Positions 34,014-42,046 of a stretch of DNA of 64,000 nucleotides are shown here, piece after piece. Each line of letters starts with the position of its first letter. Within the stretch, counting starts at the first letter, position 1. The position numbers and the translations under genes were made by a program. This DNA is from Saccharopolyspora montiporae (lineage in GTDB: Bacteria > Actinomycetota > Actinomycetes > Mycobacteriales > Pseudonocardiaceae). The stretch lies in the NCBI RefSeq assembly GCF_015209505.1, contig NZ_JADEYC010000004.1, positions 1 through 64,000 on the forward strand. Reading direction: 5' to 3'. A model generated the notes under the pieces. It did no database searches. It saw only the letters and a list, made by a program, of their open reading frames with translations, and was not told where the DNA came from.

Positions 34014-34721
34014 TTGGACGAGATCGCACGGGACTACACCGCCGACCTGCTGGGTTCGTCGAGCCTGGCCGCGCTGCTGACCGCACTGGTGTCGCTGGTG
34101 CTGGTGGCCAACCGCGGGACGTGGCCGCTGCTGCGCAACGTGATCACCATCGCGCACGAAGGCGGGCACGCGGTGATCGCGTTGCTCAGCGGGCGCAAGC
34201 TCAACGGGATCCGGCTGCACTCGGACACCTCGGGACTGACCGTGTCCACCGGCAAGCCCACCGGCCCCGGCATGGTGTTCACCCTGATCGCCGGATACCC
34301 GGCGGTCCCGCTGCTCGGGCTGGGCGGGGCGTGGCTGGTCGCCGCCGACCGGGCGCAGCTGATGCTGTGGATCAGCATCGGTCTGCTGGTGCTGATGCTG
34401 CTGGCGATCCGCAACGCCTACGGCGCGCTGTCCGTGCTGATCACCGGCGGCGCGCTGTTCGCGGTGTCCTGGTACGCGCCCCCGGCCTGGCAGGCCGTGT
34501 GCTGTGCGCTGGTGAGCTGGTTCCTGCTCATCGGCGGGCTGCGGCCGCTGGGCGAACTGCGCTCGAAGCGGGCCCGCGGCCGGGCACCGGACTCCGACGC
34601 CGACCAGCTGGCGCGGCTGACCGGGCTGCCCGGCACGGCGTGGCTGTTGCTGTGGCTGCTGGTCGGTCTGGCTTCGCTGCTGGTGGGCGGTGCGCTGCTG
34701 CTGCAGATGCCGCAGCTGTGA
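34014..34721 (+). CDS. M50B-type membrane metallopeptidase-like protein
   Basis: 235 aa. The zinc motif HEGGH is at residues 48-52 inside a hydrophobic segment, and six or more membrane spans follow. Actinobacterial M50B proteins of this size have unknown substrates. The start is a TTG at 34014, which gives the acidic N-terminus MDEIARDY. It lies 74 nt after the M20 gene. A classical site-2-protease NPDG-like motif is not evident, so proteolytic activity is not certain. Confidence 0.82.
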   Translation: MDEIARDYTADLLGSSSLAALLTALVSLVLVANRGTWPLLRNVITIAHEGGHAVIALLSGRKLNGIRLHSDTSGLTVSTGKPTGPGMVFTLIAGYPAVPLLGLGGAWLVAADRAQLMLWISIGLLVLMLLAIRNAYGALSVLITGGALFAVSWYAPPAWQAVCCALVSWFLLIGGLRPLGELRSKRARGRAPDSDADQLARLTGLPGTAWLLLWLLVGLASLLVGGALLLQMPQL

Positions 34722-34770
34722 GCCGACCCCGGTGATTGCCCCCGGCCACCGGGTGGAGCAGCATCGCGGC

Positions 34771-35667
34771 GTGAGCACGAACAGCGAAGCATTCCCGATC
34801 CTGCCCGACAAGACCGTCCGCCGCGTCGGCTTCGGTGCCATGCAGCTCGCCGGCCCCGGGGTGTTCGGCCCCCCGCAGGACCGCGAACGCGCGCTCGGTG
34901 TGCTGCGCCGCGCCGTGGAGCTGGGCATCGACCACATCGACACCAGCGACTTCTACGGGCCGTGGGTGGTCAACGAACTCATCGCCGAGGCCCTGCACCC
35001 CTATCCGGAGGGGCTGCTGCTGGCGACCAAGATCGGCGCCTACCGCGACCAGCACGGCGGCTGGCCGCCGCTGGGACACCCGGACGCGCTCAAGGCGCAG
35101 GTGCAGGACAACCTGCGCAGGCTGCGCCGCGAGCAGTTGGACCTGGTCTACCTGCGGCACACCGTCGACCAGCCCGGCTACACCTTCGCCGACCAGGTCG
35201 GTGCGCTGGTCGAACTGCGCGAACAGGGTCTGGTGCGCGGGATCGGGCTGTCCAACGTCTCGGTCGAGCAGTTCGAGCAGGCGCGCGCGATCACCGCGAT
35301 CGCCGCGGTGCAGAACAGCTACAACGTGGTCGACCGCAGGTCCGCTCGGTTGCTGGACCGCACCGCCGAACTGGGTACCGCCTTCGTCCCGTTCTTCCCG
35401 CTCGGCTCCGGTTTCGCCGGCAGCAGCCGGGCGCGCGAGGACGCCGTGCTGCAGCGCGTCGCCGAGCAGCGCGGCGTCACCCAGGCGCAGGTCTCCCTGG
35501 CGTGGCTGCTGCAGCGCTCGCCGAACATCCTGCTCATCCCCGGCACCGGCAGTCCGGAGCACCTGGCGGACAACACCGCGGCCGAGCAGGTGCGGCTGGA
35601 TCCGGGTGAGGTCGCCGAACTGGACGCGGTGGTGGCCGAGGGCAGTGGGCTCGAAGCGCCGTTGTGA
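34771..35667 (+). CDS. Aldo/keto reductase
   Basis: 298 aa. The catalytic tetrad is visible: Asp and Tyr in HIDTSDFYG, Lys in LATKIG, and His in YLRHTVD. NADPH-binding C-terminus IPGTGSPEHLADNTAA is typical. It reduces carbonyls with NADPH. The GTG at 34771 begins after a 49-nt gap from the M50B gene. No pathway neighbour identifies the substrate. Confidence 0.92.
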   Translation: MSTNSEAFPILPDKTVRRVGFGAMQLAGPGVFGPPQDRERALGVLRRAVELGIDHIDTSDFYGPWVVNELIAEALHPYPEGLLLATKIGAYRDQHGGWPPLGHPDALKAQVQDNLRRLRREQLDLVYLRHTVDQPGYTFADQVGALVELREQGLVRGIGLSNVSVEQFEQARAITAIAAVQNSYNVVDRRSARLLDRTAELGTAFVPFFPLGSGFAGSSRAREDAVLQRVAEQRGVTQAQVSLAWLLQRSPNILLIPGTGSPEHLADNTAAEQVRLDPGEVAELDAVVAEGSGLEAPL

Positions 35668-35913
35668 GCGGCACGCCGTGCGGGGTGCCGAGCGGGTTGG
35701 TGGCACCCAGTAAGCTCGTCGCCACGCGGAGGCGTGAACGTGCCGGCCGGGACTTGACCGAACGAGCGACAGGCGTTCCGATCAGTGGCCGGGCCGTGGC
35801 CTGCGCGGGACCGGGGCGACACGACGGCGGCGCTGCGCGGCGCCGCCACGCGGGAGTGAAGCGCGCGTGACGATGCGGGCGGACGGCGAACGAGACCGGC
35901 CGGACAGGCGGGC

Positions 35914-38079
35914 GTGATGGAGGACCTTCGGGCAGTCGGGGAGCGCAGCTCGGCCGGTCCGCCCTGGGGTGCGGCGGACTGGCGGCAGCGGCTCGCCCGG
36001 GACTGGGCCGCCGCGCTCGGCCGCGCCTCCTACATCCCGCTGGCCCGGGACGCCGTCGAGGACGGCCTCCTGGCGCTGGTCGACCGGACCGTCCACGCGC
36101 TGGAGCACGAACCCGAGGCGGTGCCGGAGGCGGGCCGGGTGATCGGTGCGCGCCTGGTGCGGATGCACGCCACCGGTGAGGACAGCCTGCAGGTGACCCT
36201 GGACGTGCTGCGCGAGGCGCTGGGCCCGGTGCCGCACGTCCCGGCGGATCTGGTGCTGCAGCTGGTGTCCGGGGTCGCCACCGGGTACGCGGCGGCCGAC
36301 CGGGAGAACACGTTCCTGCAGCAGGAATCCATGCAGAAGGCCCTGCTGCGCTCCAAGATCAACGCCGATCGCGAGCTGCGGGCCGTGGAGACCCGGTTCG
36401 CCGAGGTCTTCTCCACCACGCCGACCGGGGTGGCGATCTGCGCGCTGGACGGCACGTTCCTGCAGATCAACCCGTCGCTGGAGAACATGCTCGGTTACCG
36501 GGCCGAGCAGCTGCGCTCGATGACCATCCACGACGTGTTCGTGCCCGAGCAGGCCGCGGAGCTCACCGCGACCTACCGCGAACTGGCCGCCGAGGGCGGG
36601 CAGGCCGTCGGCGCACCGCCGCGCCGCACGCTGGAGAACGTCGGCCTGGTGCGCGAGGGCGGCGAGCCGATCACCACCGGGCTGGCCGTGTCCGTGCTGC
36701 ACGGGCAGGAGGGTTCTCCGCCGCAGCTGGTCACGATGGTCCAGGACGTCACCGAGCAGCACCTGCTGCAGGAGCGCTTCCGGCACCAGGCCCTGCACGA
36801 TCCGCTGACCGGGCTGCCGAACCGGACCTGCTTCCGCAGCAGGCTGCAGACATCGTTGGCGAACATGCCGGGCAGTGCCCGGCTCGCGCTGTACCACCTG
36901 TCCGTGGACGGGTTCGAGCTGATCAACGACGGGCTGGGCTACGAGGTCGGCGATCAGGTGATCAAGGCCGTCGCGCGGCGCCTCGACGAGCTCGCCGGCG
37001 GTGAGCAGGGGCTGGTCGCCCGCTTCGGCGGTACCGAGTTCGCGGTCCTGCTGGCCGAGCGGCCGGACACGCCGCCGGTGCCGGAGCTGATCACCGCGAT
37101 CAACGCGGCGCTGGACGAACCCGTCTACATCGGCGAGTACGGCATCGCCCCGTCGGCCTCGACGGGCGTGGTGCAGCGCGCGGTCGCCGACGGCGACGCC
37201 GAGGAGATGCTGTGGGCGGCCGAGACCGCGCTGCGCCGCGCGGAGGCCGAGGGCAAGCGGCAGTGGGCCCTGTTCGACCCGGATCGCGCCCCGGAGGAGC
37301 GCATCGGGTCCCGGCTCGCCGCGATCATGCCCGGCGGGCTGCACACGGGCGAGTTCGATGTGGTGCACCGGCCCAAGGTGCGGCTGGACGACGGCGGGCT
37401 GGACGCGCTGGAAACCGGGATCCGGTGGGACAGCGCGGAAGCGGGTGCCATCGGCAACGACGAGTGCTTGCGGCTGGCCGAGCGGTCCGGCGTGGTGCTG
37501 CCGCTGCGCGACTGGTTGATCGCGACCGCCTGGGACGGCCTGCGCGAGTGGTATGGGGACGGGTATCGCGTGCGGCTGGACCTGTCGTTGAGCCCGCACC
37601 AGGCCGCCGATCCCGATCTGCTCGCCGCGGTGCGCCGGGTGCTGGAGGGCGGTGGCGCACCGGTGGAGGCGCTGCGGCTGTGCGTCCCGGTCGCGGCGCT
37701 GGAGCACGGCCAGGAGGCGCGGGACAACATCCGCCACCTGGCGGCAGGCGGAACTCCGCTCGCGCTGGGCGGTTTCCGCGGGTCGCCGCCGGAGATCGCA
37801 CTGCTGCGCGATGTCCCGGTCGAGGCGGTGCGGCTGCATGCGGAACTGGTGGATCTGGTGCACACCGCGGAGTTCGGCGAGTCGGCCGAGGTCCGGGCGG
37901 TGCGCAACCTGATCGGCCTGGTGCGCGAGTGCGGGGTGCAGGTCTGGGTGGACGGGCTCGGCGAGGTGCAGCAGGAACGCCGCTGGCACGAGATGGGCTG
38001 TTCGGCGGCGACCGGTCCGCGGTGGGGTGATCCGGTCCTGTCCTTCGACGTCCCGGCCCTGGTGGACCGCTGGACGTGA
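35914..38079 (+). CDS. PAS-GGDEF-EAL protein with degenerate catalytic sites
   Basis: 721 aa. An N-terminal helical region (~1-150) is followed by PAS (~155-285; FAEVFSTTPTGVAICALDGT), a GGDEF domain (~290-450; LHDPLTGLPNRTCFRSRL) and an EAL-like domain (~460-715). The GGDEF loop reads RFGGTEF (residues 372-376 GGTEF), so the metal-binding Asp/Glu is Thr, and no RxxD inhibitory site is seen. In the EAL domain the motif reads ALETGIRW, and the later Asp-Asp and Lys positions are missing. It should neither make nor degrade c-di-GMP; it could be a c-di-GMP or other ligand effector. Isolated, ending at a strong terminator. Confidence 0.87.
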   Translation: MMEDLRAVGERSSAGPPWGAADWRQRLARDWAAALGRASYIPLARDAVEDGLLALVDRTVHALEHEPEAVPEAGRVIGARLVRMHATGEDSLQVTLDVLREALGPVPHVPADLVLQLVSGVATGYAAADRENTFLQQESMQKALLRSKINADRELRAVETRFAEVFSTTPTGVAICALDGTFLQINPSLENMLGYRAEQLRSMTIHDVFVPEQAAELTATYRELAAEGGQAVGAPPRRTLENVGLVREGGEPITTGLAVSVLHGQEGSPPQLVTMVQDVTEQHLLQERFRHQALHDPLTGLPNRTCFRSRLQTSLANMPGSARLALYHLSVDGFELINDGLGYEVGDQVIKAVARRLDELAGGEQGLVARFGGTEFAVLLAERPDTPPVPELITAINAALDEPVYIGEYGIAPSASTGVVQRAVADGDAEEMLWAAETALRRAEAEGKRQWALFDPDRAPEERIGSRLAAIMPGGLHTGEFDVVHRPKVRLDDGGLDALETGIRWDSAEAGAIGNDECLRLAERSGVVLPLRDWLIATAWDGLREWYGDGYRVRLDLSLSPHQAADPDLLAAVRRVLEGGGAPVEALRLCVPVAALEHGQEARDNIRHLAAGGTPLALGGFRGSPPEIALLRDVPVEAVRLHAELVDLVHTAEFGESAEVRAVRNLIGLVRECGVQVWVDGLGEVQQERRWHEMGCSAATGPRWGDPVLSFDVPALVDRWT

Positions 38080-38104
38080 CCCGCGGGCGGGTCAGCACCC
38101 GAGT

Positions 38105-38138
38105 GCGCCCCGGCTCCCGAACTCGGGAACCGGGGCGC
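38105..38138. terminator. Bidirectional terminator
   Basis: GCGCCCCGGCTCCCG (38105-38119) pairs with CGGGAACCGGGGCGC (38124-38138), a 15-bp stem with a single C/A mismatch and a 4-nt loop, between the convergent GGDEF/EAL and LVIVD genes. Confidence 0.8.
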
Positions 38139-38152
38139 GTGCGCTGCTCGGG

Positions 38153-39616
38153 TCAGCTGCCGTAGACCGGTTGGGTCTGCGGGTTGAACTCCTCGAACCG
38201 CACGTCCTTGGCCGGATCGGTGCGCTCGTCGCGGATGTCGATGACGTCCAGGCCTTCCTGGATCCCGCTGGAGTAGATGTGGCCGTTGTAGTAGTACGCC
38301 GACCAGGATCCCGCCGTTTCCAACGCGTTCTCGTCGAACGGGGTGCGGTCCAGGTAGCCGATCTCGTGCGGGTTCTGCGAGTCGCTGAAGTCCCAGACCG
38401 AGATCCCGCCCTGGTACCAGGCTTGCACCATGATGTCCGAGCCGGCCACCGGGATCAGCGACCCGTTGTGCGCCACGCAGTTCTCCGTGTCGGCCTGGTG
38501 CCGCGGGAGCTTGTAGTAGCTCTGGAAGTCCAGCTGCGGACCGTCCCCGCCGCTGGTGATGTCGTAGATCCCGTTGGCGCCGCGGGTCGGGCCGGTGGCC
38601 TCGTTGCAGGTGGCCGCCGAACCGCCGCCGAGCTCGTCGGTGAACACGACCTTCGTGCCGTCGTTGTTGAACGTCGCCGAGTGCCAGAACGCGAAGTTCT
38701 CGTCATCGGTGACCTGTTCGATCACCCGGGGCTTGGCCCGGTCCGAGATGTCCAGCAGCACCCCGTCGCCCATGCAGGCGCCCGCCGCGAGGTCCTTCTC
38801 CGGGAACGCGGTGATGTCATGGCAGCCGGTCGTCTCGCTGACCTCGGGCGATCCCGGGTTGCCACCGTCCGGGAACAGCACCGGCGCATCCACCAGCACC
38901 GGTTCGGCCGGGTTGTCCCGCGGGACCTCGACGATGGAGATCTGGTCGTGCGGCGGCTGGCAGTTCGGGAACTCCGGTGCCGGCCCGTACGAGGACACGT
39001 ACAGGAACACCGACTCGCCTGCCCGGTCCGGGACCAGCGTGTGCGTGTGCGAACCGCACGCGGTGGGAATCGCCGAGACGTAGCGCGGTTCGGCCGGATC
39101 GCTGACGTCGAAGACCTTCATGCCTTCCCAGCCGCCCGGATCGGCCGCGTCGGTCTCCTCGCTGGTGCAGCTGTCGTCCGAGCGCGGGTAGTCCGTGGAC
39201 ACGAACAGCAGGTTCCCGGAGATCGACACGTCGCCCTGCCCGCCCGGGCACACCACCTGCGAGGTGATCTCCGGCTTGGCCGGATCGGAGATGTCGTAGA
39301 CGGTGAACCCGTCGTAGTTGCCGACGAACGCGTGATCGCCCTGGAACGCGATGTCGGTGCCGTAGGCGTCGACCGTGTCGAACGGCGGCTGCTTGGGCAC
39401 GTTCGCCACGTGTTCGACGTTGTCGCTGGAGACGACTTCGCGCTCGGCCTGCGTTGCGCTGACCGGGCGTTCCGGCGCGGGTTCCGGGCCGTCGTGCGGT
39501 GGTGTGGCCGCGGAGGGCGCGGCGAGGACCAGGGCCGATGCGGCCACCGCTGTGGCCGTTGCGATGGCGCGGCGTCTGCGCCGCCTCGACCGGATGTTCG
39601 CGAACAACAGATCCAC
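38153..39616 (-). CDS. Secreted LVIVD-repeat beta-propeller-like protein
   Basis: 487 aa. An Arg-rich N-terminus and hydrophobic core (~residues 18-36, ending at an Ala-Ala-Thr cleavage-like site) form a signal peptide. Repeated beta blades follow, each with a DISDPAKP / DVSDPAEP / DISDRAKP motif: VYDISDPAKPEITSQ, KVFDVSDPAEPRYVS, LLDISDRAKPRVIE, VWDFSDSQNPHEIG. This is the LVIVD family, found in exported proteins of unknown role. The start is a GTG at 39616. It is divergent from the DUF305 lipoprotein gene, so the two may be coregulated. Confidence 0.88.
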   Translation of the reverse strand: MDLLFANIRSRRRRRRAIATATAVAASALVLAAPSAATPPHDGPEPAPERPVSATQAEREVVSSDNVEHVANVPKQPPFDTVDAYGTDIAFQGDHAFVGNYDGFTVYDISDPAKPEITSQVVCPGGQGDVSISGNLLFVSTDYPRSDDSCTSEETDAADPGGWEGMKVFDVSDPAEPRYVSAIPTACGSHTHTLVPDRAGESVFLYVSSYGPAPEFPNCQPPHDQISIVEVPRDNPAEPVLVDAPVLFPDGGNPGSPEVSETTGCHDITAFPEKDLAAGACMGDGVLLDISDRAKPRVIEQVTDDENFAFWHSATFNNDGTKVVFTDELGGGSAATCNEATGPTRGANGIYDITSGGDGPQLDFQSYYKLPRHQADTENCVAHNGSLIPVAGSDIMVQAWYQGGISVWDFSDSQNPHEIGYLDRTPFDENALETAGSWSAYYYNGHIYSSGIQEGLDVIDIRDERTDPAKDVRFEEFNPQTQPVYGS

Positions 39617-39850
39617 CCCTCAGTTCGTTCGACCCGCACCGGTACTGCTGGGCCCGGCTCGTGCCGGGTCCGCGGGCCGCCGCGGGCGGGTTCCCCGCAC
39701 CGGTGCGGCAGCCGCCGTGCTCGGACGTTCGCGCGAACCGGCGGTCGGCGAAAAGCGGTACCCGTGCACGACTCCGGATCAGTATGCTCGTGCCCGATTG
39801 GTGCCCCAATCCACCGAGTGGGCGCTTCGACTGGTCCGAGGAGGATCCGC

Positions 39851-40606
39851 ATGGCCGCCGGCAGCACGTCCACCCGGTACCGGTTGCGCGCGGGCACGTC
39901 CGCGGTGCTGGCGGCCGCGGTGTTGAGCGGCTGCTCGGCCGCCGAGTCCGAGCGGGAACCGGATCCCGGGCCACCGGTGGTGCTGCCGGGTTCACCCGGG
40001 GAAGAACCGCAGGTCGTCGACCCGGAAAGCGCCACCGCTGACCGTCCACAACGGACACCCGAGGTGGAGGCGGAGTACCTGCGCGGGATGATCCGGCACC
40101 ACGAGCAGGCGCTGCAGATGACCGACCTGGCCGAGGACCGCGCGCAGCACCCGCAGGTGCGCGCGCTGTCCGAGCGGATCGCCGCGGCGCAGGGCCCGGA
40201 GATCGGCGCCATGCGCGGCTGGCTGGGCGCGCGGGACCTGCCGCAGCCGGAAGCCGCGCAGCACGGCGAGCACGGCGACCATGGTGATCCCGGGGCTCAC
40301 GGCGAGCACGGGGGTCATGGCGAGCATGGGGGTCATGGCGAGCATGGGGGTCATGGCGAGCACGGCGATATGCCGGGCATGGCCACCGACCAGCAGCTCG
40401 CCGAGCTGGCCGACTTCGCCGGCACCGACTTCGACGGCCGGTTCCTGCAGCTGATGACCGCGCACCACGAGGGCGCCATCCGGATGGCCACCGACCTGCT
40501 GAGCACGGGTCGCGACGAGCAGGTGCACGCCATGGCGCAGGACGTCCTGGTCACCCAGCGCAGCGAAATCGGTGCCATGCAGGAGCTCGCCGCGGAACTG
40601 CGCTAG
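39851..40606 (+). CDS. DUF305 lipoprotein with His-rich repeat
   Basis: 251 aa. Lipobox LSGC (Cys ~28). Two DUF305 half-domains are visible: EYLRGMIRHHEQALQMTDLA and FLQLMTAHHEGAIRMATDLL, each with paired His and Met. Between them lies a run of HGEHGG repeats with about 16 His. DUF305 proteins are exported and linked to copper. The His/Met content fits metal binding. GAGGAGGA precedes the ATG at 5 nt. Divergent from the LVIVD gene. Metal identity is not established. Confidence 0.88.
   Translation: MAAGSTSTRYRLRAGTSAVLAAAVLSGCSAAESEREPDPGPPVVLPGSPGEEPQVVDPESATADRPQRTPEVEAEYLRGMIRHHEQALQMTDLAEDRAQHPQVRALSERIAAAQGPEIGAMRGWLGARDLPQPEAAQHGEHGDHGDPGAHGEHGGHGEHGGHGEHGGHGEHGDMPGMATDQQLAELADFAGTDFDGRFLQLMTAHHEGAIRMATDLLSTGRDEQVHAMAQDVLVTQRSEIGAMQELAAELR
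40298..40369 (+). repeat. 18-bp in-frame tandem repeat coding for HGEHGG
   Basis: Four adjacent 18-bp units (40298, 40316, 40334, 40352); units 2 and 3 are identical and the last is imperfect. Copy-number change keeps the frame and alters the number of histidines. Confidence 0.85.
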
Positions 40607-40667
40607 CGGAACCCAGCGGCGAGACGGGTCTGCCCGCACCCGGCGCCGGGCGGAGCCGAGCTCGCGG

Positions 40668-41027
40668 TCAGTCCGCGTCGAGGGCGGCGCGAACCACCGC
40701 CAGCGCCTGATCGCGACCCAGGCCCAGCGCGTGCACCGCGCGGGCGTACTCGGCCGCCGCCTCCGCCGCGCGCTGCGCGCTCACATCGCCGGCTGAGGCG
40801 ACGAACGTTCCTGCGCGCCCGCGGGTTTCGATCAGGCCGGCCTGCTCCAGCTCGCGGTACGACTTGGCGACCGTGTTCGGCGCGATGCCCAGCTCGGCGG
40901 ACAGGGCGCGCACCGTCGGCAACTTGCTGCCGACCGGGAGCTCCCCGCTGTTGATCCGCTCGGCGATGCCCCCGCGCACCTGTTCGAACGGGGGAACCTC
41001 GGAGTCGGCATCGACCGTGAGCTGCAT
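40668..41027 (-). CDS. GntR-family regulator, YtrA type
   Basis: 119 aa. Winged helix of the GntR family: PPFEQVRGGIAERINSGEL then LPTVRALSAELGIAPNTVAK. A short C-terminal helical tail without a ligand-binding domain marks the YtrA subgroup. ATG 41027 is preceded by GGCAGGAG and lies 2 nt after the meaB stop, so it is the last gene of the mutA-mutB-meaB operon. It may control that operon or membrane-transport genes elsewhere; the pairing with methylmalonyl-CoA mutase genes is notable. Confidence 0.88.
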   Translation of the reverse strand: MQLTVDADSEVPPFEQVRGGIAERINSGELPVGSKLPTVRALSAELGIAPNTVAKSYRELEQAGLIETRGRAGTFVASAGDVSAQRAAEAAAEYARAVHALGLGRDQALAVVRAALDAD

Positions 41028-41029
41028 CG

Positions 41030-42016
41030 TCACTCCTGCCGGAACGCGGACAGCAGTCGCTGGGCGGCCAGCGTCGCGGTCAGCCGCCCGTCGCGCACGC
41101 CGGACTCGACCTCGCCCAGCACCGCCTGCACCTGCGGATGGTGGGTCAGCTCGGACATCAGCTGGTCGCGCACCAGCGACCAGGTCCACTCCACCTGCTG
41201 GTCGCTGCGCTTGGCGGCCAGCTCACCGGTCGCGGACAGCGCGGCGCGGTGCTGGCCGACCTGCTCCCACACGGTGTCCAGCCCCTGCTTCTCCTGGCCG
41301 CTGCAGGTCAGCACCGGCGGCGTCCAGGTGGCGGTGGCCGGGGTCAGCAGCCGCAGTGCGCTGCGCAGTTCCTGCGCCGCCTTGCGCGCCTCGCCCGCGT
41401 GCTCGCCGTCGGCCTTGTTCACCGCCACGATGTCGGCCAGCTCCAGCACGCCCTTCTTGATGCCCTGCAGCTGGTCGCCGGTGCGGGCGAGGGTCAGCGC
41501 CAGGAAGCAGTCCACCATCCCGGCGACCGTGATCTCCGACTGCCCGACGCCGACGGTCTCCACCAGGACGACGTCGAACCCGGCGGCCTCCATCAGCACG
41601 ATGGTCTCCCGCGTCGCGCGCGCGACCCCGCCGAGCGTGCCCGCGGACGGGGAGGGGCGTACGAACGCGTTCGGATCCGCGGCCAGCGCGGACATCCGCG
41701 TCTTGTCACCGAGGATGCTGCCGCCGCTGCGCGAGGACGAGGGGTCCACGGCCAGCACCGCCACCCGGTGCCCGGTGGAGGTCAGCTCGGTGCCCAGCGA
41801 CTCGATGAACGTCGACTTGCCCACGCCCGGGACACCGGTGATGCCCACCCGGTGCGCCCCGCCGCTGTGCGGGAGCAGCTCCACCAGCAGCTGCTGGGCG
41901 AGTTCCCGGTGGTCGGCGCGGGTCGATTCGACCAGCGTGATCGCCTGCGCGAGCTTGGTGCGCGATCCGTCGAGCACGCCCTTGGCGTAGTCGTGGACGT
42001 CGATCGTGCGCGCCAT
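41030..42016 (-). CDS. meaB: MeaB/ArgK-type GTPase chaperone of methylmalonyl-CoA mutase
   Basis: 328 aa. P-loop GVPGVGKST at residues 61-69; VLAVDPSSSRSGGSILGDKT and the VETVGVGQSE switch region; NKAD specificity motif. It loads and protects adenosylcobalamin in the mutase using GTP. It starts at an ATG preceded by AGGAGGAAG and follows mutB by 30 nt. All canonical motifs are intact. Confidence 0.95.
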   Translation of the reverse strand: MARTIDVHDYAKGVLDGSRTKLAQAITLVESTRADHRELAQQLLVELLPHSGGAHRVGITGVPGVGKSTFIESLGTELTSTGHRVAVLAVDPSSSRSGGSILGDKTRMSALAADPNAFVRPSPSAGTLGGVARATRETIVLMEAAGFDVVLVETVGVGQSEITVAGMVDCFLALTLARTGDQLQGIKKGVLELADIVAVNKADGEHAGEARKAAQELRSALRLLTPATATWTPPVLTCSGQEKQGLDTVWEQVGQHRAALSATGELAAKRSDQQVEWTWSLVRDQLMSELTHHPQVQAVLGEVESGVRDGRLTATLAAQRLLSAFRQE

Positions 42017-42046
42017 GGTCAGGTCTTCCTCCTCGCGCTCGGCGGA

